Shown: one piece after another, positions 1-6,424 of the stretch
Position numbering within the stretch: position 1 is the stretch's first letter
Layout of the letters: each line of letters starts with the position of its first letter
Source: Dehalococcoidia bacterium
GTDB taxonomy: Bacteria; Chloroflexota; Dehalococcoidia; JACPQF01
Assembly: GCA_030650265.1 (NCBI GenBank)
Contig: JAUSEJ010000490.1
Coordinates: 1-14,113, forward strand
Direction of reading: 5' to 3'
Length of the DNA stretch: 14,113 nt
Program-made: the position numbers and the translations under genes
The notes under the pieces: model-generated
The model's input: the letters and a program-made list of their open reading frames with translations, nothing else
Database searches by the model: none
Told to the model about the DNA's origin: nothing

Positions 1-1
1 G

Positions 2-1252
2 ATCATGGGGACCATCAAAGGTGTTCTTGACGCCGTAGCGGCTGTGGCGGGGGACAGGGGTCGGGGGACAGGGGATAGGGGACGGTCATGCGCCGAAGGA
101 CGGCCCCCGGCCCCTGTCCCCTGTCCCCCGACCCCTGTCCCCTACGCCGCTCGGCCCTATTTGGTGGCTCTGGATATTCCCACTGGCTTGAATGCGGACA
201 CGGGAGAGGCGGACCTCGCTTGCTTTGCGGCGGACCTGACTGTGGCCCTGGGATTTCCCAAGGTTGGGATGTTCCTTTTTCCAGGAGCGGCGAACGTTGG
301 GACGCTGATAACGCGGAGCATCGGCCTGCCCGACCAGCTTGCCGCCGATATCAAGACGGGATTACTGAATGCCAACTGTGTAAGAAACCTGCTGCCGCCA
401 AGATTGGCGAATGCCAACAAGGGCACTTTTGGCAAGGTTCTCGTCGTTGGCGGCTCGATCAACTACGTTGGCGCGCCCTGTTTGGCCGCTTTGGCCGCTA
501 TCAGAACGGGCGCTGGTCTGGTAACCCTGGCCACGTGCTCCTCCCTTCAGCCGGTAGCGGCGGCCAAGCTCACGGAAGCGACCTTTCTCCCTTTGCCAGA
601 GGTCGCTGGTTGTAGAGCGCTGGGAGAGGCAGCGGCCGCCGTGGTCGGGGAGGCGTTGGCTGGCTACAATACGTTGCTTATCGGCTGCGGTCTCGGTCGC
701 CATCCCGAAACGGCAGAATTCGTGCGCACTGTTCTGAGAGCCTGTCCGCCATGGGTAAGTGTGGTTGTCGATGCCGATGGGTTGAATGCCCTGTCAGAAA
801 AGGAGGACTGGTGGGAGGATATTGCCTGCCCTCTCGTTCTCACTCCCCATCCCGGAGAGATGGCAAGGCTGACGGGCCATACCGTGGGCGAAGTGAACGG
901 CAGGCGTCTGGATTTGGCTCGCCAATTCTCGGCTAAGTGGCGCAAGGTAGTCGTGCTCAAGGGGGCAAACACGGTTGTCGTCAGTCCAGGGGGAGAGGTG
1001 AATATCAACCATGCAGCTAATCCGGCTCTGGCTACAGCCGGCGTCGGAGACGTTCTGGCGGGCGTGATCGCCGGTCTTTTGGCCCAGGGGCTCTCTACTT
1101 GGGATGCCGCCTCCGCAGGCGTTTACATTCATGGTGAGGCGGGTGCGGCGCTGAGCAGGGAGTTGGGTGAGGCTGGTCTATTAGCAAGTGAGCTGGCCAG
1201 CGCCGTGCCACGAGTGCTGAAATCCTTGCGAGAAACTCAACTTGGTCCGTAA
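2..1252 (+). CDS. nnrD: Bifunctional NAD(P)HX epimerase/dehydratase (NnrE-NnrD), 5' end outside the window
   Basis: Repairs damaged nicotinamide cofactors. The N-terminal domain epimerises R- and S-NAD(P)HX and the C-terminal ribokinase-like domain dehydrates S-NAD(P)HX using ADP. Only the end of the epimerase domain is present, recognised by VALDIPTGLNADTG (residues 54-67 counted from the ATG at 5). The dehydratase domain (about 125-410) is complete: GKVLVVGGS (143-151), VVDADGLNAL (254-263), LTPHPGEMARLTG (279-291), VVLKGANTVV and the nucleotide-binding GVGDVLAG (346-353, with the catalytic-type Asp349). The frame is open to the left edge, so the ATG at 5 is almost certainly internal and about 150 residues are missing. 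Residues 16-46 (Gly/Arg-rich then Pro-rich) are not family sequence. They are encoded by an inverted repeat lying between a helix and the DIPTGL strand, the one unusual feature of this protein. The dehydratase assignment is firm. Confidence 0.93.
   Translation: MMGTIKGVLDAVAAVAGDRGRGTGDRGRSCAEGRPPAPVPCPPTPVPYAARPYLVALDIPTGLNADTGEADLACFAADLTVALGFPKVGMFLFPGAANVGTLITRSIGLPDQLAADIKTGLLNANCVRNLLPPRLANANKGTFGKVLVVGGSINYVGAPCLAALAAIRTGAGLVTLATCSSLQPVAAAKLTEATFLPLPEVAGCRALGEAAAAVVGEALAGYNTLLIGCGLGRHPETAEFVRTVLRACPPWVSVVVDADGLNALSEKEDWWEDIACPLVLTPHPGEMARLTGHTVGEVNGRRLDLARQFSAKWRKVVVLKGANTVVVSPGGEVNINHAANPALATAGVGDVLAGVIAGLLAQGLSTWDAASAGVYIHGEAGAALSRELGEAGLLASELASAVPRVLKSLRETQLGP
50..142. repeat. 93-nt inverted repeat with G-quadruplex potential inside the epimerase coding region
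   Basis: Left arm 50-85 and right arm 107-142 are each 36 nt and match as inverted repeats at 34 of 36 positions, with a 21-nt loop (86-106). The left arm has five G-runs of 4-5 separated by 2-3 nt (GGGG ACA GGGG TC GGGGG ACA GGGG ATA GGGG), a textbook G-quadruplex pattern. The right arm is its C-rich complement. The length is a multiple of 3, and the element is read through as about 31 codons without a stop. Confidence 0.93.
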
Positions 1253-1278
1253 CCTTCCCGTCGAATGGGTGTTTAATG

Positions 1279-1284
1279 TATAAT
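1279..1284 (+). promoter_or_regulatory. Possible -10 box (TATAAT) upstream of the radical SAM gene
   Basis: A perfect TATAAT lies 28 nt before the ATG at 1313, in the 60-nt gap after the dehydratase gene. The -35 region is poor (TTCCCG at 1255-1260, 18 bp away), so this is a tentative promoter. The ribosome binding site AGGAG (1299-1303) follows. Confidence 0.35.
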
Positions 1285-1312
1285 GACGAGCAGCAAGTAG
1301 GAGAAAAGAGAT

Positions 1313-2704
1313 ATGAAGATACTTCTCGTTCAGCCTGATAGCAGCCAGAAGATGGTTGGCTTTTCTAAGCTGATCCTGCCAGAGCCTTTGGCGCTGGAGA
1401 TAATGGCCGCTCTTGTGCCTGAACACGAAGTGAAAATCCTGGACATGAGAGTCGATCCCACTCTCGACGAGACAATCAAGTCCTTTGGGCCGGATTTGAT
1501 CGGCATCACCGGTTACACCACCTATGCGCCCAGAATGCTGCAGATCTGCCAACGAGTGAAAGAACTGGACCCCCATATCTGTACGGTTCTCGGTGGCTAT
1601 CACGCTAGCCTTTGCCCTGAGGATTTCGATATAGAATCCGTGGATGTGATCGTCGTTGGCGAAGGGGAGGCTACCTTTAAGGAACTGATCCATGCTATCC
1701 ACAAAGGAACGGACCTGTCCACTGTTCTGGGCATCATCTATCGCCAGGACGGGCGGGCGGTGGCCACGGCCAGGCGTCCCTTGATCAGTAACCTTAACGC
1801 CCTTCCTTTGCCTGCCAGAACATTGACTGATCACTATCGCCCTTCCTATCATTTCCACTTCTGGGAAGGCACTTATTTGGTAGAGACGGCCCGGGGCTGC
1901 CCCTATCGCTGCACGTTTTGCGCTGTTTGGAAATTCCATCAGGGCAAATGTCGGGTAAGGACCCCGGAGCGTGTGGTCAGGGAGATAGAGACCTGCAACA
2001 CCGACATGATTTGCTTTGTCGACGATAATTTTCTCCAAAGCCTCAGCCGGGCAGCGAGAATCGGCGATAGGATCGCCGAACATGGTATCAAGAAGAAGTA
2101 TTGGATGCAGGCCAGAGCGGACAGCATTGTGCGTAGACCGGACATTATCGCCAAATGGGCTGACCTCGGCTTGCGCACGATCCTCATCGGCTTTGAGAAG
2201 TTCCGCGAGGAGGAACTAGCCAGCGTGAACAAGAGCGGATCGATAAAGGATAACGAGAAGGCGATGGAAATCATGCGGGAATACGATATCGACATGTGGG
2301 GTGCCTTCATCGTGGACCCGGAATGGACAACCGCAGACTTCGACGCGGCGATCGACTATGTGAAGAGCATGAAGATCAGTTTTCCCCAGTTCACGGTGCT
2401 GACGCCTCTGCCGGGCACAGACTTCTACCGGGAGAAGTTTGACCAGCTCATCACGAAGAACTACGAGATCTTCGATTTCCTTCATACGGTGTTACCGACC
2501 AAGCTTCCAATAGATGAGTTTTACGCGAATATGGCCCGCCTCTACTCCAGCACGACTTTGAGCCTGAGCGAGCTCAAGAAGCGGATCAGGTCAGGCCACA
2601 TTCCGATCTCGGCGTTGGCAAGGGTCAGGGGACTGCTGGCAGACGTGACGGACCCTCAGGCTTATTTGCGCAGTGTGCCGGATCTCGACTTGTCGCGTGT
2701 TTAG
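1313..2704 (+). CDS. B12-binding-domain radical SAM protein, substrate unknown
   Basis: 463 residues. The N-terminal part (about 1-140) has the Rossmann-like pattern of cobalamin-binding domains: a start KILLVQPDS, then PDLIGITGYTTYAPRM (60-75), LGGYHAS (93-99) and VVGEGEATF (114-122). The classical DxHxxG lower-axial histidine motif is not seen, as is common in this radical SAM class. The radical SAM core begins at about 185 and carries the [4Fe-4S]-binding CxxxCxxC as CPYRCTFC (Cys196, Cys200, Cys203), followed by a TIM-barrel pattern (FVDDNF, IGFEKF, LTPLPGTDF). Start ATG at 1313 is supported by AGGAG 9 nt upstream. The next gene is fabF, 138 bp downstream, but this does not identify a substrate. 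Known members methylate or rearrange unactivated carbons in lipids, cofactors and natural products. The family call is firm; the reaction is unknown. Confidence 0.9.
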   Translation: MKILLVQPDSSQKMVGFSKLILPEPLALEIMAALVPEHEVKILDMRVDPTLDETIKSFGPDLIGITGYTTYAPRMLQICQRVKELDPHICTVLGGYHASLCPEDFDIESVDVIVVGEGEATFKELIHAIHKGTDLSTVLGIIYRQDGRAVATARRPLISNLNALPLPARTLTDHYRPSYHFHFWEGTYLVETARGCPYRCTFCAVWKFHQGKCRVRTPERVVREIETCNTDMICFVDDNFLQSLSRAARIGDRIAEHGIKKKYWMQARADSIVRRPDIIAKWADLGLRTILIGFEKFREEELASVNKSGSIKDNEKAMEIMREYDIDMWGAFIVDPEWTTADFDAAIDYVKSMKISFPQFTVLTPLPGTDFYREKFDQLITKNYEIFDFLHTVLPTKLPIDEFYANMARLYSSTTLSLSELKKRIRSGHIPISALARVRGLLADVTDPQAYLRSVPDLDLSRV

Positions 2705-2842
2705 TTTTGCGGCGCAGACAGGCGGGGCGGATGACCAGCAACCCATTCGCCAGATACGTCGAGGACTTGTCTGATGGCCTGGCGTCAAGGGGAGCCTGAT
2801 AGATCTACATAAATTGACGACACTCTCGGATGGAGGGAGAAC

Positions 2843-4090
2843 TTGGCAAATAGGGTAGTCGTAACCGGAATCGGCATGGTCAGTCCTCTCGGGTTGGATC
2901 TACACTCCACGTGGGAAGCGCTCCTGGCAGGGAAATCGGGCGTCGCTGATACTACCTTGTTTGATCCTAAAGACTTCGACACGAAGTTTTCCGCCGAGGT
3001 CAAGGGGTTCGATCCGGCCAAATACGTCGATCGCAAGGAGGCGCGGCGCATGGATCGGTTCGTCCAGTTCGCCGTTGTCGCGGCCTTGGAGGCCGTCGAA
3101 CATGCTGGCCTGGTCATTAATTCAGACAACCGGGACGACATTGGCGTCATTATTGGCAGCGGCATCGGTGGCATCACCACGCTCTCGGAGCAATTCAAGG
3201 TGCTCCTCGAACGCGGACCCGGCCGAGTTAGTCCATTCCTGATTCCCATGATGATTGTCGATATGGCGGCGGGTCAGGTGTCGATCACGCTTGGTGCCAG
3301 GGGCCCGAATTTCTGCACCACGTCGGCTTGCGCTAGTGGGGCGGACGCCATCGGTGTCGCGAGCGAATTCATCCGGCGCGGTGACGCCAAGGTGGTTGTT
3401 GCCGGTGGCAGCGAGGCGCCGCTGACTCCAATCGGCATGGCGGCATTCAACTCGCTACGGGCCCTATCAACTCGCAATGATGCCCCCCAGAAGGCCTCGA
3501 GGCCATTCGACATTGGTCGGGATGGCTTCGTCATGGCCGAGGGCGCAGCAGTACTCATTCTCGAATCGCTGGAGTACGCTCGCGGTCGGGGTGCGCCGAT
3601 TCTGGCCGAGATCCTCGGCTATGGCGCCACCGGCGACGGCTTTCATATCACACAGCCGGCCGAAGGGGGAGAAGGTGGCGCCAGGGCCATGAGGATGGCC
3701 ATGATTAAGGCCGGGATAGACCGGACAAAGGTTGGCTACATCAACGCTCATGGAACCTCTACTTTGCTAAACGATAAGTTGGAAACGATGGCCATCAAAT
3801 CGGTATTTGGTGAGCACGCCTACAAGCTGGCGATTAGCTCGACCAAATCCATGACCGGCCACATGCTGGGCGCCGCCGGCGCTGTCGAGGCTGCGGTCAG
3901 CATAATGGCTTTTCAGAGTGGCTGGCTGCCGCCAACCATCAACCTTGACGATCCGGATCCGGAATGCGATCTTGACTATATTCCTCATCAGGCGCGCGAG
4001 GCGAGAGTTGACGTTGTCTTGTCAAACTCCCTTGGCTTTGGCGGTCACAATTCGACGTTGCTGTTCGGCCGCTTTGATGGCAACGATTAG
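2843..4090 (+). CDS. fabF: Beta-ketoacyl-ACP synthase II (FabF)
   Basis: Cytoplasmic condensing enzyme of type II fatty acid synthesis. It joins malonyl-ACP to an acyl-ACP chain and releases CO2. 415 residues, the usual family length. The active-site cysteine is in TTSACASG (Cys163). The two histidines are His303 in NAHGTST and His340 in TGHMLGAAGA, and the lysine is Lys335 in SSTKS, so the catalytic set sits at the same numbers as in E. coli FabF. The N-terminal VVVTGIGMVSPLG and C-terminal SNSLGFGGHNSTLLF are also typical. The start is a TTG at 2843, chosen because GGAGG (2832-2836) lies 6 nt upstream and the family N-terminus begins there. The surrounding genes show no fatty acid operon (no acpP, fabD, fabG or fabH), so it seems to be a stand-alone copy. 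A KS from a natural-product cluster is less likely given the full housekeeping pattern and absence of partners. Confidence 0.95.
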   Translation: MANRVVVTGIGMVSPLGLDLHSTWEALLAGKSGVADTTLFDPKDFDTKFSAEVKGFDPAKYVDRKEARRMDRFVQFAVVAALEAVEHAGLVINSDNRDDIGVIIGSGIGGITTLSEQFKVLLERGPGRVSPFLIPMMIVDMAAGQVSITLGARGPNFCTTSACASGADAIGVASEFIRRGDAKVVVAGGSEAPLTPIGMAAFNSLRALSTRNDAPQKASRPFDIGRDGFVMAEGAAVLILESLEYARGRGAPILAEILGYGATGDGFHITQPAEGGEGGARAMRMAMIKAGIDRTKVGYINAHGTSTLLNDKLETMAIKSVFGEHAYKLAISSTKSMTGHMLGAAGAVEAAVSIMAFQSGWLPPTINLDDPDPECDLDYIPHQAREARVDVVLSNSLGFGGHNSTLLFGRFDGND

Positions 4091-4112
4091 GGTTTGTCTA
4101 TTGCCCAATCGT
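4083..4112. promoter_or_regulatory. Imperfect inverted repeat overlapping a -35 box (possible operator)
   Basis: ACGATTAGGG (4083-4092) and CCCAATCGT (4104-4112) pair as a 9-bp inverted repeat with one bulged A, separated by 11 nt. The right arm covers most of the proposed -35 hexamer at 4101-4106, and the left arm overlaps the stop codon of fabF. No T-run follows, so it does not read as a terminator. An operator role is inference. Confidence 0.3.
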
Positions 4113-4129
4113 GACGACAGTGCTATATT
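4101..4129 (+). promoter_or_regulatory. Sigma-70-type promoter with extended -10, for the DUF4870-like gene
   Basis: TTGCCC (4101-4106), a 17-bp spacer, then TATATT (4124-4129) preceded by TGC, giving an extended -10. Match is 4/6 and 5/6 to consensus with ideal spacing. Transcription would start near 4136, about 60 nt before the start codon at 4199, and could continue into recJ. Confidence 0.5.
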
Positions 4130-4198
4130 TAAGAAGAGATACAGGCGATTCGCGGTAGACATGAAGTCTGCGTATAGTAACTCGGGAGGTGAACATCG

Positions 4199-4591
4199 AT
4201 GGGAACACAGGACGAGAGAAACATGGCGATGCTGGCTCATGGATCGGCCATTCTGAACGTTATCACGGGCATTGGCGGGATCGTTGTCGCGCTGGTGATC
4301 TACCTCACCCAGAAGGACAAATCTCCCTGGGTGGGTTTTCAAGCGCTCCAATCCCTGATCTATCAGACCATCGCATCGGTGGTTCTCTGGATCGCCGCTT
4401 TCATATCGATACTTCTCATGTCGGTGCTGATAGGTTGCATTACCCTGCCCGTTACCCTGCTCCTTGCGGTGGCGGCGATCGTCTACTCTTTGTATGGAGC
4501 CGTCCAGGTCTATCAAGGAAGCGACTTTCGCTACGCACTCGTTGGCGGCTGGCTCTCTCAGCAGATACCACCGTCGCCACCTGAAGCCTAG
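4199..4591 (+). CDS. Small DUF4870-like membrane protein
   Basis: 130 residues with three predicted membrane segments (about 17-37, 53-77 and 80-104) and short polar ends. The N-terminal AMLAHGSAILN followed by a charged break (LTQKDKSPWVGFQALQSLIYQ, about 36-56) and the paired hydrophobic segments fit the DUF4870 (Tic20-like) pattern, in which a conserved His precedes the first helix and a phenylalanine/glutamine-rich helix follows the break. The family has no settled function in bacteria. The start at 4199 is supported by GGAGGTG (4185-4191) with 7-nt spacing. The gene has its own good promoter upstream and lies 34 bp before recJ, so the two are probably co-transcribed. Family assignment is by pattern memory only. 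Confidence 0.75.
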   Translation: MGTQDERNMAMLAHGSAILNVITGIGGIVVALVIYLTQKDKSPWVGFQALQSLIYQTIASVVLWIAAFISILLMSVLIGCITLPVTLLLAVAAIVYSLYGAVQVYQGSDFRYALVGGWLSQQIPPSPPEA

Positions 4592-4602
4592 AGGAAACTG
4601 AC

Positions 4603-4629
4603 ATGCCGAGCCGCCGAGGCAGGTCTTGA
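4603..4629 (+). other. Possible 8-codon leader ORF overlapping the recJ start
   Basis: ATG at 4603 has a well-placed GAGGA (4591-4595, spacing 7) and encodes MPSRRGRS followed by TGA at 4627-4629. That stop overlaps the TTG start of recJ (4626-4628) in the arrangement TTGA. This is what translational coupling looks like. It could equally be a chance ORF, or the true recJ start carrying a one-base frameshift. Confidence 0.3.
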
Positions 4630-6386
4630 AACACTGGAAGTGGAACATCTTGCCTCTCGTTTCGGCTGAGCAGATAGAGGCGCTGTTTCCTCTTCCTGGC
4701 CTGGACCCTCTCATGGCGCAACTACTCCACAATCGCCACCTCTCAAATCCGGACGAAGCCCGGCGATTCTTCGCTCCAGACGAAGCCCTCTTGCATGACC
4801 CGTTTCTCTTGAATGATATGGATAAAGCCGTGGAATGCCTAAACCGGTCTATCATAAGCAATGAGGTGATTGCGGTTTACGGCGACTATGACGTGGACGG
4901 TATAACCAGTATTGTCCTGCTGGAACAGGTATTACGGCACCTGGGCGGTAGAACCTGCGCCTATATTCCTCACCGATTTGAGGAGGGCTACGGTCTTAAC
5001 AAGGCTGGCCTGAAGTCTCTGGCTGACCGAGGCGTGAAGCTGGTGGTAACAGTAGATTGTGGGGCAAATGCTGTTGCCGAAGTTGACTATGCTAGAAGCC
5101 TGGGCATGGACATGATTATTTCCGATCATCACACCATCGGCGACAAGCTACCCCGGGCCATCGCCGAAATAAATCCAAAACGTTCGGATTCGACCTATCC
5201 CTTCCGCGATCTGGCCGGGGTTGGCGTGGCTTTTAAGCTTGCACAGGCGTTGCTCAGGGTTAAAGGTGGAGGGCGGAGGGTTGAGGGGCCCGCCCTCTCC
5301 ACCCTCCACCCACCAACCTCCACCCGCGGTGAGAGTGATCTGCTCGATCTGGTGGCTTTGGGGACGGTGGCGGATATGGCGCCGCTGGTGGGCGAGAATC
5401 GGTACTTGGTAAAGCGCGGTCTCGAGGTGATCAATTCGACAACTCGGGTCGGCGTCCAACAGATGATCGCACTCAGTGGCTTGAAGTCAGGCCGCATCGA
5501 TGCGGAGGCAATCGGCTATACACTCGGGCCTCGCTTGAATGCCGCCGGCCGCCTCGACAGCGCTGCCGCAAGCTACGATCTCCTCAGCACAGATGACGTC
5601 AAGGAGGCAGAGCGGCTGGCAGAGGTCCTCGAAGTGAAGAACGCCGAGCGCCAAAGACTAACCAATAAAACCTACGCCGCCGCACTCGAAGCGCTGCCAT
5701 CGCAGATTGGCGAACTAGACATTCTTGTGGCTTCCGGGCGCGACTTTTCCATGGGACTTGCCGGTCTGGTCGCGGGAAAGCTGGCTGATCACTTCTATAA
5801 GCCGGCCGTTATCATCGAGGAAGGCGACGAATTATGCCGGGGCAGCGCCCGGAGCATACCCGGATTCAACATCGTGGATGCTCTCTCTGGCTGCCGCGAT
5901 CGCCTTGTCCGATTCGGTGGACACGCGCAGGCGGCGGGGTTTACCCTCAAAACCACGGAGTTGCCCCGTTTCAAGGAGGAGCTGGCAATCTTGGTTTGCG
6001 AAGCCCTTGGTCGGGCCGAAGGCGGGGAGGAAATTGGGCCGACTCTCGACATTGAAGCCGAAGTGCCACTGACCTGTATGAACCAGCAGTTATACGATGG
6101 GCTGCTGCGGTTGTCGCCATTTGGCATGGGAAACCCTACACCAGTATTCTTGAGCCGCCAGGCCAGAGTAGTTGAGCGACGGCAGGTTGGTAATCAGAAA
6201 GACCATTTGCGGCTTAGGCTATCGGATGGTACACAGGTGTGGACGGCCATCGGCTTCGGTTTGGGCCGCCTTGTCGATAGCCTCTCGGACTTCGTCGACA
6301 TCGTCTACACACCGGAAGAATCGGTCTGGAAAGGTGTGACAAGTATCCAATTGCGAATAATCGATTTGCATGCAAGCGGGGAATAG
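4626..6386 (+). CDS. recJ: Single-stranded-DNA-specific exonuclease RecJ
   Basis: 5'-3' exonuclease of the DHH phosphoesterase family that degrades single-stranded DNA in recombination and repair. 586 residues, close to E. coli RecJ. Metal-binding motifs in order: YGDYDVDGITS (85-95), TVDCG (142-146), SDHHT (166-170), GTVADMAPLVGENR (246-259) and GPRLNAAGR (301-309). The DHHA1 domain shows GSARSIPGFNI (406-416) and GGHAQAAG (431-438). The C-terminal OB-fold region (about 480-580) contains LSPFGMGNPTPVF. The start is TTG at 4626, giving the family-like MKHWKW, with GAGG (4616-4619) 6 nt upstream. Residues about 212-236, between KLAQALL and LLDLVALG, are an extra Gly/Arg/Pro-rich stretch encoded by an inverted repeat. 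All catalytic motifs lie outside it, so the enzyme is probably active. Confidence 0.95.
   Translation: MKHWKWNILPLVSAEQIEALFPLPGLDPLMAQLLHNRHLSNPDEARRFFAPDEALLHDPFLLNDMDKAVECLNRSIISNEVIAVYGDYDVDGITSIVLLEQVLRHLGGRTCAYIPHRFEEGYGLNKAGLKSLADRGVKLVVTVDCGANAVAEVDYARSLGMDMIISDHHTIGDKLPRAIAEINPKRSDSTYPFRDLAGVGVAFKLAQALLRVKGGGRRVEGPALSTLHPPTSTRGESDLLDLVALGTVADMAPLVGENRYLVKRGLEVINSTTRVGVQQMIALSGLKSGRIDAEAIGYTLGPRLNAAGRLDSAAASYDLLSTDDVKEAERLAEVLEVKNAERQRLTNKTYAAALEALPSQIGELDILVASGRDFSMGLAGLVAGKLADHFYKPAVIIEEGDELCRGSARSIPGFNIVDALSGCRDRLVRFGGHAQAAGFTLKTTELPRFKEELAILVCEALGRAEGGEEIGPTLDIEAEVPLTCMNQQLYDGLLRLSPFGMGNPTPVFLSRQARVVERRQVGNQKDHLRLRLSDGTQVWTAIGFGLGRLVDSLSDFVDIVYTPEESVWKGVTSIQLRIIDLHASGE
5265..5323. 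repeat. Purine/pyrimidine inverted repeat inside recJ
   Basis: GGTGGAGGGCGGAG (5265-5278) pairs with CTCCACCCTCCACC (5297-5310) at 13 of 14 positions across an 18-nt loop. A further CCTCCACC ends at 5323. The left half is a G-rich purine tract and the right half its C-rich counterpart, so the strand can fold on itself. It is translated in frame as a low-complexity insert (about residues 212-236) relative to ordinary RecJ. Confidence 0.8.
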
Positions 6387-6394
6387 AGTAGAAT
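6366..6394 (+). promoter_or_regulatory. Possible sigma-70-type promoter for the EF-G-like gene
   Basis: TTGCAT (6366-6371), 17-bp spacer, TAGAAT (6389-6394). The -35 box lies inside the last codons of recJ and the -10 box just after its stop. The ribosome binding site AGGAGGA (6414-6420) and ATG at 6425 follow at normal distance. Match is 3/6 and 5/6 to consensus. Confidence 0.42.
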
Positions 6395-6424
6395 GAGCGG
6401 CAATTCTATCAGTAGGAGGATTAC

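Noticed and set aside
1181..2083. 300-residue open frame on the - strand across the start of the radical SAM gene
   Set aside because: It lies opposite a clearly conserved gene, has no family motif or ribosome binding site, and is explained by codon bias of the + strand gene.
2750..2786. CGCCAG...CTGGCG stem after the radical SAM gene as a terminator
   Set aside because: The stem is only 6 bp with a loop over 20 nt and no T-run follows.
1313..4090. Radical SAM plus FabF as a natural-product or lipid-modification cluster
   Set aside because: FabF has the full housekeeping pattern. There is no ACP, thioesterase, tailoring or transport gene, and the 138-bp gap gives no sign of coupling.
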